A DNA stretch of 8,812 bases from NCBI GenBank assembly GCA_024276805.1, contig JAJRWJ010000333.1, forward strand, positions 1 through 8,812. The letters are read 5' to 3'. The notes beneath the pieces were generated by a model that had not been told where the DNA came from, searched no databases, and saw only the letters and a program-made list of their open reading frames with translations. The stretch is from Gammaproteobacteria bacterium. GTDB lineage: Bacteria; Pseudomonadota; Gammaproteobacteria; Methylococcales; Methylomonadaceae. A program made the translations under genes and the position numbers. This document shows positions 1 to 5,802 of the stretch, in pieces (position 1 is the first letter of the stretch; each line of letters opens with the position of its first letter).

Positions 1-443
1 AAGCCGGCACGGATCGGGATACTCAGGAATTTTATGCGAAAAAGAGATGCTCTCCCGTTCTCGGCAGTGATGATTTTCGGGAGAGCCTGCGTAACAGGCT
101 GCCTGCGGATCCCGAGGTTCCGGAGGTGAAAATGCTGGAGTCAGTACCTACGCTGGCTGTCATCATGCAGGCAGTGACGCTGGTGTTCGGCGTGTCGCAG
201 AAGAATATTCTGCAAGTACAGCAGGGCCGGGGCAGGAAAAATACCGCGCGGTCCGCAGCGATATATTGCTGCCGAAAAATCGCTGGCTTGTCGCTGCGGG
301 AAATTGCTGACTATTTTGCCTTGGGGCATTATGGAAGCGTTTCCGGGGCAGTCTCGAGATTCGAGAAACTGATTCGGGAAGATGGCGAAGTGCAGCGGGC
401 TATGGAAAAAACACAGCGCTTAATTAAAAACAAACAGATTTGA
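1..443 (+). CDS. REP-associated tyrosine transposase (RAYT/TnpA_REP family), C-terminal part, 5' end outside window
   Basis: The frame that ends at TGA 441-443 is open back to the first complete codon at position 3, so the gene enters from upstream; a GTG at 126 is only an internal codon. The visible part (about 146 residues) contains the linker typical of RAYT proteins (FYAKKRCSPVLGSDDF, a 'SPVLGS.xF' block) and then a C-terminal helix-turn-helix resembling the DnaA domain IV fold. Key residues there are GRGRKNTARSAAIYCCRKI, then GLSLREIADYF and HYGSVSGAVSRFEKL. The catalytic HUH and Tyr motifs of the IS200/IS605-like N-terminal domain would lie upstream and are not seen. RAYTs are single-strand-specific endonuclease-like proteins that act on REP hairpins and are usually domesticated single-copy genes. 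No REP array is visible in the window. A short DnaA-C-like DNA-binding protein is the alternative, but the upstream open frame with the SPVLGS block argues for a transposase. Confidence 0.8.
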   Translation, partial: AGTDRDTQEFYAKKRCSPVLGSDDFRESLRNRLPADPEVPEVKMLESVPTLAVIMQAVTLVFGVSQKNILQVQQGRGRKNTARSAAIYCCRKIAGLSLREIADYFALGHYGSVSGAVSRFEKLIREDGEVQRAMEKTQRLIKNKQI

Positions 444-455
444 CCCCTTTGCTGC

Positions 456-821
456 ATGACTCTTAAGATTGTACATATATTTTTTGCCGCGCTTTCTTTT
501 TCCGGCTTTATTTATCGTTTCACGATAAATAATATCGATCCGCGGCAGTTGCAGCGGAAAATGCTCAAAATATTTCCCCATGTTGTCGATACTGCATTGT
601 TGATCAGCGGTTTTACATTGGTTTATCAATATCATTGGTTGTCCAGAGAGCATCACTGGCTGATCGTTAAAATGCTTGCGTTGCTGATCTATATTGGCCT
701 GGGTGTGGTGGCGATGCGCAGCCAGACCAAGCTGCGCTGGTTTGCCCTGCTCGGCAGTTTGCTCTGCTACGCGTTCATGATTGGTGCCGCGGTGTCGAAA
801 ACGGTATTCATTATCCCCTGA
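456..821 (+). CDS. SirB2 family integral membrane protein
   Basis: The product is 121 residues, normal for SirB2 proteins, with about four hydrophobic segments (roughly residues 3-20, 43-60, 68-86 and 93-118). Family-type positions are visible: His7 in the first segment, Arg21, the block KIFPHVVDTALLISG with His42 and Asp45, and Lys72 before the third segment. The family was named for a Salmonella locus affecting invasion-gene expression, but its biochemical role is unknown; it is an inner-membrane protein. The ATG at 456 has no good Shine-Dalgarno. It lies 12 bases after the stop of the transposase and in the same frame, so its promoter must sit inside the transposase gene or further upstream. 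Codons 18-26 contain a perfect hairpin (listed separately). The 5' half is noticeably more AT-rich than most of the window. Confidence 0.82.
   Translation: MTLKIVHIFFAALSFSGFIYRFTINNIDPRQLQRKMLKIFPHVVDTALLISGFTLVYQYHWLSREHHWLIVKMLALLIYIGLGVVAMRSQTKLRWFALLGSLLCYAFMIGAAVSKTVFIIP
508..532 (+). repeat. Perfect 11-bp inverted repeat with 3-nt loop inside sirB2-like gene
   Basis: The left arm is TTATTTATCGT (508-518), the loop is TTC (519-521), and the right arm at 522-532 is its exact reverse complement. The hairpin starts 52 bases after the ATG of the SirB2-like gene and encodes residues around FIYRFTINN at the end of the first membrane segment. By rough count, an 11-bp perfect stem with a very short loop is expected by chance far less than once in a window this size, although local AT-richness raises the odds. 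No T-run follows, so it is not an intrinsic terminator. Confidence 0.75.
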
Positions 822-834
822 TCGGCAGGTTTTT
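817..834 (+). terminator. Very weak terminator-like hairpin after SirB2 gene
   Basis: CCTG (817-820) pairs with CAGG (826-829) around a 5-nt loop, and five T residues follow (830-834). The stem overlaps the stop codon of the SirB2-like gene. Four base pairs is short for an intrinsic terminator, so this is only a candidate; the T-run is the better half of the evidence. Confidence 0.2.
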
Positions 835-931
835 CATTTTGTATTTTTTACTATCTGTGACAGAATGACCGGTTCTTTGACTGCAGGATATTATGTTTCT
901 GCGGATTTGCTTTACAGCGGATATTTTACTT

Positions 932-960
932 TTCATACAGCAACCTTAAGGTACTATAAA
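932..960 (+). promoter_or_regulatory. Candidate sigma70-type promoter for the 1062-1643 gene
   Basis: TTCATA (932-937, four matches to TTGACA) and TATAAA (955-960, five matches to TATAAT) are separated by exactly 17 bases. This would start transcription near 967 and give a leader of roughly 95 nt ahead of the ATG at 1062. The surrounding 240-base gap holds no credible gene. The match is moderate and unsupported by anything except position and spacing. Confidence 0.3.
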
Positions 961-982
961 AGTTTTTCCCGCTGGAGAGGGA

Positions 983-997
983 ATTTGACTGTCAAAT
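983..997. promoter_or_regulatory. 15-bp palindrome, possible operator
   Basis: ATTTGAC (983-989), a central T, then GTCAAAT (991-997) make a perfect odd-centred inverted repeat. It lies 64 bases upstream of the ATG at 1062, just downstream of the candidate promoter start site, where a repressor would block transcription. It also contains a TTGACT that could be read as a -35 box, but no fitting -10 lies 16-18 bases further on. A 7-1-7 palindrome can occur by chance in a window of this length, so position is the main reason to list it. I do not recognise the regulator. Confidence 0.3.
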
Positions 998-1061
998 CCT
1001 GCCGTTTGGACACTCTATATCCATTGGTACTATCACATTTGATTCAGAATTGGAGGTTAAA

Positions 1062-1643
1062 ATGAAGGCTTGCGAAGGGTCATCGACATGCAGCAACCGC
1101 GTTTGTATCGGTGAAAACCATAAAAAACTGACGTTAATTCAACAAATCTATGGTGTTCTGTTGATCTACGTGCCTATCATCACCATGCCGTTTGTTTTTT
1201 TCAGCGCCTATATTTCCTATTTGCATTTGAAATTGATGGGTGCGGAAAATATCAAGACGCTGTCTGATTTCCTGCCGGACCGGAAAAGCCATCGCTATAC
1301 CATGAAAACCCAGATCATCATGAACCCTGGCTACAGTGTCAGCCCGACTCAGTCGAAACTGTTCTGGATTTTCAATTGCACCTGGTATTGCCCGGTCAGC
1401 GTCGCTTTATTTGAATGGCATGCCTATCTGGTGAAGCTGGTGGAAAACTGGTGGTGTCCCTTCACCCATGCGAAAAAAGAGACCTACAAAGATGCGGCGA
1501 TCGATCAGTCCTTTTGGCATATCTACCCCAGCGAAGTGGGCAAGCTGACCCCGGAAGACCGGTATAACCCAATCTGGAATGCGGAAAAGAATCAACAGGA
1601 CGATGCCGGGGATAAGCAAGAGGACCAAGACCAGAAGGCATAG
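1062..1643 (+). CDS. Unrecognised cysteine-containing membrane protein, probably one or two membrane segments
   Basis: I do not recognise this 193-residue protein. The start is the ATG at 1062, preceded at a good distance by GGAGG (1051-1055); an in-frame TTG at 1050 overlaps that ribosome site and is not the start. In order it has: a short N-terminus with three cysteines (Cys4, Cys10, Cys15); a strong membrane segment around residues 29-54; a soluble stretch with a block TMKTQIIMNPGYSVSPTQS; a second aromatic, weakly hydrophobic segment (about 100-117) with Cys106 and Cys110; a Trp-Trp-Cys132 motif; and an acidic, Gln/Asp/Lys-rich tail from about residue 176. The many Trp, Tyr and Cys residues suggest a conserved structured core, possibly metal- or redox-related, but that is inference. 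It is followed 56 bases later by the spermidine synthase on the same strand, so cotranscription is possible. Confidence 0.75.
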   Translation: MKACEGSSTCSNRVCIGENHKKLTLIQQIYGVLLIYVPIITMPFVFFSAYISYLHLKLMGAENIKTLSDFLPDRKSHRYTMKTQIIMNPGYSVSPTQSKLFWIFNCTWYCPVSVALFEWHAYLVKLVENWWCPFTHAKKETYKDAAIDQSFWHIYPSEVGKLTPEDRYNPIWNAEKNQQDDAGDKQEDQDQKA

Positions 1644-1699
1644 TTCAGCCATCTTGCCATGAAAATCCGGGAGCGGCACAATTGCTGCGCGATCAAGTG

Positions 1700-2557
1700 A
1701 TGACCGATGCATCCAGACGATGGTTCACCGAGCATGAGCGGTTCATGCACAGTGCCTTTGCCCTGCAGACGAAGGAGAAGCTGCATGAGGAACAGTCACC
1801 CTTCCAGCATATCGAAATTTACGCTACCGAGAGTTTTGGCAATCTGATGGTAATCGATGGCTGCATCATGCTGACCAGCAAAGATAATTTCTTCTACCAT
1901 GAAATGATCAGTCATCCGGTGCTTTTTACCCATAGGGCGCCCAAAAGCGTCTGGATTATTGGCGGTGGTGATTGCGGGACACTGCGGGAGGTGCTGAAGC
2001 ATTCCGGTGTCGAACAGGTCCTGCAAATCGAGATCGATGAACGGGTTACCCGTCTGGCAGAGCGCTATTTCCCTGAGCTGTGCCAGGCCAATGACGACCC
2101 GCGCGCGGAAATGCAATTCATCGATGGCATTGCCTGGGCCGCTGATGCCCCTGCAGACAGCGTCGATATTATCATCGTCGACAGCACCGATCCCATAGGT
2201 CCGGCGAAAGGCCTGTTCGGTGCTGATTTCTACAGGGACTGCCGCCGCTGCCTGCGTGAAGACGGGCTATTCATTCAGCAAAGTGAATCGCCGTTGTTTC
2301 ATCTCGGTATCATAGCAAACATGCGGCGGGCGATGCGCGAAGCGCGATTTGTCCGGCAGCAGACGCTTTTTTTCCCGCAATGCGTGTACCCTTCCGGCTG
2401 GTGGAGCGTGACCATGGCGGGCAACGTTCCGCTGCATGCATTTCGCCGGGACGATGCCGCGGGAAAAGCGTTTGCCACCAGTTACTATAACCACGAAATC
2501 CACAGCGCCGCGCTGGCCCAGCCCGAGTTCTTCAAGCAGGCCCTGGCAGCTGAATGA
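1700..2557 (+). CDS. speE: Spermidine synthase (polyamine aminopropyltransferase)
   Basis: Transfers the aminopropyl group of decarboxylated S-adenosylmethionine to putrescine, giving spermidine and methylthioadenosine; cytosolic. With the ATG at 1700 the protein has 285 residues, usual for the family. Visible landmarks: WFTE near the N-terminus, HEEQSPFQHIEIY (about 29-41), the substrate-entry region with DGCIMLTSKDNFFYHEM, the nucleotide-binding loop GGGDCGT (88-94), EIDERV (111-116), the catalytic block VDSTDPIGPA with Asp161 and Asp164, ESPLFH, and the late YPSGWWS motif. All key residues appear intact. Start choice: a TTG at 1682 in the same frame has a better Shine-Dalgarno (GGGAG at 1669-1673), but ATG 1700 puts WFTE at the customary distance; a GTG at 1697 is also possible. 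No speD is seen nearby. Confidence 0.93.
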   Translation: MTDASRRWFTEHERFMHSAFALQTKEKLHEEQSPFQHIEIYATESFGNLMVIDGCIMLTSKDNFFYHEMISHPVLFTHRAPKSVWIIGGGDCGTLREVLKHSGVEQVLQIEIDERVTRLAERYFPELCQANDDPRAEMQFIDGIAWAADAPADSVDIIIVDSTDPIGPAKGLFGADFYRDCRRCLREDGLFIQQSESPLFHLGIIANMRRAMREARFVRQQTLFFPQCVYPSGWWSVTMAGNVPLHAFRRDDAAGKAFATSYYNHEIHSAALAQPEFFKQALAAE

Positions 2558-2591
2558 GCATTTTTATATTTCAAACGATGAGAACCCACTT

Positions 2592-2858
2592 ATGTTCAAT
2601 CCCAAAGCAATAGACGAAATTACCAGCCGCCTGGCGGATTCATTGCCACCCGGTCTGAGCCAGTTCAAGGAAGACATGGAAAAAAATATCCGGGCAATTT
2701 TACAGAGCGTACTCGGTAAAATGGATCTGGTCACCCGCGAGGAATTCGAGGTGCAAAAGGCGGTGCTGGCAAAAACCCGCCAGAAGCTCGAGGATCTGGA
2801 AAAAAAAGTTGCCGACATCGAGGCCAGTCTGGCGCCGCGAGACGACAGCGAAAACTGA
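2592..2858 (+). CDS. ubiK: Ubiquinone biosynthesis accessory factor UbiK
   Basis: A small 88-residue protein matching the UbiK/YqiC family in length and layout. UbiK is an accessory factor of the soluble ubiquinone-assembly complex and is needed for efficient aerobic ubiquinone synthesis; it interacts with UbiJ and lipids. Residues 1-45 form the amphipathic helical part, with LPPGLSQFKEDMEKNIR and the family signature LGKMDLVTREEFEVQ (41-55). Residues about 56-80 are a charged coiled coil (AKTRQKLEDLEKKVADIE). The frame is open far upstream, overlapping the end of speE, but similarity begins exactly at MFNPKAIDEI, so ATG 2592 is chosen although its ribosome site is weak. It lies 34 bases after speE, ends in a strong terminator, and is followed by comM, a conserved gammaproteobacterial neighbour. 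Confidence 0.93.
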   Translation: MFNPKAIDEITSRLADSLPPGLSQFKEDMEKNIRAILQSVLGKMDLVTREEFEVQKAVLAKTRQKLEDLEKKVADIEASLAPRDDSEN

Positions 2859-2883
2859 AATACCGGTCATGGCCGGTATTTTT
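2858..2883 (+). terminator. Intrinsic terminator after ubiK
   Basis: AAATACCGG (2858-2866) pairs perfectly with CCGGTATTT (2873-2881) around a 6-nt loop, and the T-run continues to 2883 (five T in all). The hairpin begins on the last base of the ubiK stop codon. It would end any speE-ubiK transcript and separates it from comM. Confidence 0.8.
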
Positions 2884-3072
2884 CTGGATTTGCGTCGCAT
2901 CCGGCAGCGGGGCTGAAACTCCGATTCCAGGGCGGCAGTTGACGGGTTTGCTGCGTATCCACGCCTGAGTGTTGGAGGTTGGTCTATGCTTAGTGCTCAG
3001 GGCCTGTCATTTGCAGACGGTCCAGACCGGATTTCCCTTGTCTGAATAATAACGCACCAGATTCTGCCCGCC

Positions 3073-4586
3073 ATGCCTTTAGCCATCCTATACAGTCGTG
3101 GCCGTTCGGGAATCGAAGCACCGCTGATCACCGTCGAAGTTCACATTTCCAACGGCCTGCCCAGCCTGAGCATCGTCGGCCTGCCGGAAGCCGCGGTCAA
3201 GGAAAGCAAGGATCGGGTGCGTGGCGCAATCCTGAATTCCAATTTCGATTTTCCCGCACAGCGCATCACCATCAATCTGGCGCCGGCCGATCTGCCCAAG
3301 GAAGGCGGACGTTTCGATCTGGCCATTGCGCTGGGAGTGCTGGCCGCATCCCGGCAGATTCCCCAGAACGCACTGGGGCAATATGAGTTTCTCGGAGAGT
3401 TGTCCCTGGGCGGAGAACTGCGCCCCGTGAAGGGCGTGCTGCCGGTTGCGATGCAGACCCGGGATGCCGGGAGACAGCTGATTCTGCCCAGGGAAAATCT
3501 TGCCGAGGCGGCCTTGGTCGATGCGGCTCAATCTCTACCGGCCGGTCATCTGCTGGATGTCTGCGCCCACTTGACAGGACGCCAGAGCATCACCACGTAA
3601 CGGCAGTGTATCGCCAGCCAGAATAATGCAGGAGTACTGGATTTTGCCGATGTGCACGGGCAGTTTCAGGTCAAAAGGGCGTTCGAGATAGCGGCAACCG
3701 GAATGCATAACCTGCTGATGCTGGGGCCTCCAGGAACTGGCAAATCCATGCTCGCCGCCAGAATGCCAAGTATTGTTCCGCCGCTGACCGAACAGCAGGC
3801 GCTGGAAAGCGCGGCGATCGCCTCCATCAGCGATGTCGGCTTGAATATTCAGAACTGGCGCAGGCCGCCGTTTCGCAGTCCCCACCATACCGCTTCGGCG
3901 GCGGCGCTGGTTGGCGGCGGCGGTAATCCCCGGCCGGGCGAGATCTCGCTGGCGCATAACGGCACATTGTTTCTGGACGAACTTCCGGAGTTCGACCGCC
4001 GGGTCCTGGAGGTTTGAGGGAGCCACTGGAAACCGGGCACATCACCATTTCCCGGGCCACCCGGCAGGCCGACTTTCCGGCCCGGTTTCAGCTGCTGGCG
4101 GCGATGAATCCCTGCCCCTGCGGTTATCTTGGCGATGCATCGGGGCGCTGCCACTGCTCGTCGGAACAGGTTGCCCGCTATGTTGCAAGAATATCCGGGC
4201 CGCTGCTGGACCGCATCGACATGCACCTGGAAGTGTCCCGCATCAGTCATGAGCTATTAAGCAAGGGCGCGCCGGGAGGCGAGGAAAGCAGTAACAGCAT
4301 CAGGGAGCGGGTGATCGCTGCCCGGAACATCGCCGTTTCCCGTTGCGGCAAAGCCAATGCGGCATTGACGGTGGCCGACATCAAGCAGTTCTGTCAATTG
4401 ACCGAAGCGGGACACCGGCTGCTGGAGCAGGCCATGAACCGACTGGGTCTTTCGCATCGGGCCTATCACCGTATTCTCAAGCTGGCCCGGAGCATCGCCG
4501 ACCTGGCCGGCTCGGAGGCGATACAACCGGCGCACTTGAGTGAAGCGATCGGCTACCGCCGGCTGGACAGAAGCCTGCTCCGTTGA
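3073..4586 (+). pseudogene. comM: comM/yifB Mg-chelatase-like AAA+ ATPase, disrupted by a stop codon and a frameshift
   Basis: ComM is a hexameric helicase that promotes branch migration when incoming single-stranded DNA is integrated during natural transformation. The N-terminal part (3073-3597) is intact and typical: ITVEVHISNGLPSLSIVGLP, then INLAPADLPKEGGRFDL. At 3598-3600 an in-frame TAA falls in the linker, yet the same frame continues with DFADVHGQFQVKRAFEIAATG, Walker A GPPGTGKS (about codons 218-225), the SPHHTAS block and Walker B LFLDELPEF. At 4015-4017 the frame hits TGA right after DRRVLEV. The expected LREPLE continuation is found one base off (from 4014), so one base, probably a T in the TTT at 4013-4015, has been lost. 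The rest runs intact through AAMNPCPCG and a Cys-rich CHC to the stop at 4584-4586. Restored, the gene would encode about 504 residues, matching the roughly 506 of E. coli YifB, so nothing large is missing. Confidence 0.88.
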
Positions 4587-4643
4587 ACAACGGCTGCCAC
4601 CCGGCAACAGACAAACTTCCGCGATAAATGGCTGGTCATCTGA

Positions 4644-4675
4644 TATTATCCTGAACAGTTATTATCCTGAACAGT
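4644..4675 (+). repeat. Exact tandem duplication of a 16-bp unit
   Basis: The unit TATTATCCTGAACAGT occurs twice with no spacer (4644-4659 and 4660-4675), identical at every base. Each copy starts with TATTAT, a good sigma70 -10 hexamer. The second copy ends 19 bases before the preferred GTG start of the lipoprotein gene, and its last two bases belong to an alternative upstream GTG (4674). I see no convincing -35 at 16-18 bases from either copy. Confidence 0.85.
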
Positions 4676-4694
4676 GCAATCTGCTGACGCTTAC

Positions 4695-5624
4695 GTGAAT
4701 ATCAAACGCTGTCTGGCAATCGTCCTGATGGCTCTGCTGTTGAGCGGCTGCAGCCGCGTGCAGATTGCCTACCGGCATCTGGACTGGTTGCTGACTTTCT
4801 ATCTGCAGAGCTACATGGAGCTTTCCACGGAGCAGCGTCACTACCTCGATGGACAGGTGGCGAAATTACTGGCATGGCACTGCGCGTCGCATCTTCCCCG
4901 CTATGCCAGCCTGCTGCGTGAAGCCAACGACCGGTTTCAAAACGGGCAGATGAGCCGTGCCGATCTGGATGGCTTTCGTTTGCGCAGCATCGCTTACTGG
5001 TTCGATCTGATGCGCAAGGCGAGCCCGGTGCTCAGCGAGCTGCTGCTGACATCTGACCGGAAACAGCTGCAGGAACTGCTGCACAATCTGCAGAAAAAAA
5101 ACCGGCAATGGCTGGTCGATTACCAGCAACTGTCCACTGCCGGGCTGCGCGAGCAATACCGGGAAAACATCAGCGACGAGCTGCAGAAATGGTTTGGCCG
5201 GTTGCAGCCAGGCCAGCAGCGGCTGGTGGATATCTGGGTCCGGGATTTTCAGCCACTGGGCATGGAAGGCTGGCAGATGCGCTGGAAATGGCAGGCCAGG
5301 CTGCAAGAATTGCTCGCGCTGCGTAGCGATGCAGCAGCATTCCGCGTCGCTATCGCAGAGCTGCTTCAGCATCCGGAAAGGCTGCGTTCGGATGCCTATC
5401 AAAAGCGTCTGGACAACAATACCGCCGTCACTATCGAGCTGCTTTACCAGTTTGCCAGACAAATGAACGCCCGCCAACGGCGGCATCTGCAACGGGAGGT
5501 TACGGCCCTGGCCGGGGATTTCGACGCTCTGGCCTGTGTGGATGACCCCGGCGTGGCCGCTGCAGCGGACCAGAAAAGAGCACCGGTCACGGCCGCCGGC
5601 ATGGTCGGGGCGGCTGGCGAATGA
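4695..5624 (+). CDS. DUF6279 family lipoprotein
   Basis: A 309-residue predicted lipoprotein of unknown function. Choosing GTG 4695 gives a textbook signal peptide: positively charged NIKR, hydrophobic core LAIVLMALL, and lipobox LSGC with the lipidated cysteine at residue 19. The in-frame GTG at 4674 adds seven polar residues and is less likely; neither start has a good Shine-Dalgarno. The mature part is almost entirely helical and matches the family pattern: YRHLDWLLTFYLQSYMELS near the N-terminus, then LLAWHCASHLPRYASLL, and long Gln/Leu/Arg-rich helices. It probably sits in the periplasm, anchored to the inner or outer membrane; the family has no assigned activity. The last 30 residues (after DFDALA) are Ala/Gly/Val-rich and unlike the preceding helices, which may be a frame-shifted or unconstrained tail. 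A tandem duplication lies just upstream. Confidence 0.8.
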   Translation: MNIKRCLAIVLMALLLSGCSRVQIAYRHLDWLLTFYLQSYMELSTEQRHYLDGQVAKLLAWHCASHLPRYASLLREANDRFQNGQMSRADLDGFRLRSIAYWFDLMRKASPVLSELLLTSDRKQLQELLHNLQKKNRQWLVDYQQLSTAGLREQYRENISDELQKWFGRLQPGQQRLVDIWVRDFQPLGMEGWQMRWKWQARLQELLALRSDAAAFRVAIAELLQHPERLRSDAYQKRLDNNTAVTIELLYQFARQMNARQRRHLQREVTALAGDFDALACVDDPGVAAAADQKRAPVTAAGMVGAAGE

Positions 5625-5802
5625 TGTCGGCATGGCTGTCAGTGGCGCTGGATGTGGACGACGATCTCGTTTATGATGCAGCTCCTTTCATGCTGTGCCG
5701 GTTCACGCCCCAGATCCGGCCGCTGGCCGGAATCTGTGCTTCCAGATAAAACATACAGCCGACAGGCAACTCCGACAACTACCAACTGCAATCCAATCAT
5801 TC

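Noticed and set aside
49..86. Perfect 9-bp inverted repeat GCTCTCCCG / CGGGAGAGC with a 20-nt loop in the transposase gene
   Set aside because: About one such repeat is expected by chance in a window of this size, and both arms encode the conserved SPVLGS-region of the protein.
781..1065. A 94-codon + strand frame across the gap between the SirB2-like gene and the next gene
   Set aside because: It starts inside the SirB2-like gene in another frame, has no ribosome site, and its peptide does not look like a folded protein; it overlaps promoter-like DNA.
3652..4017. Middle part of comM as an independent small ATPase gene starting at GTG 3652
   Set aside because: The GTG is the Val codon of the conserved DVxGQ block. 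The sequence continues the comM frame from upstream and ends at a frameshift in a conserved motif, so it is a pseudogene fragment.
4580..4593. Hairpin CCGTT/AACGG across the comM stop codon, as a terminator
   Set aside because: Only five base pairs and no T-run follows.
4866..5633. A 255-codon open frame antisense to the DUF6279 lipoprotein gene
   Set aside because: The + strand gene has a signal peptide and family motifs; the antisense peptide is Gln/Leu/Pro-rich with no recognisable features.
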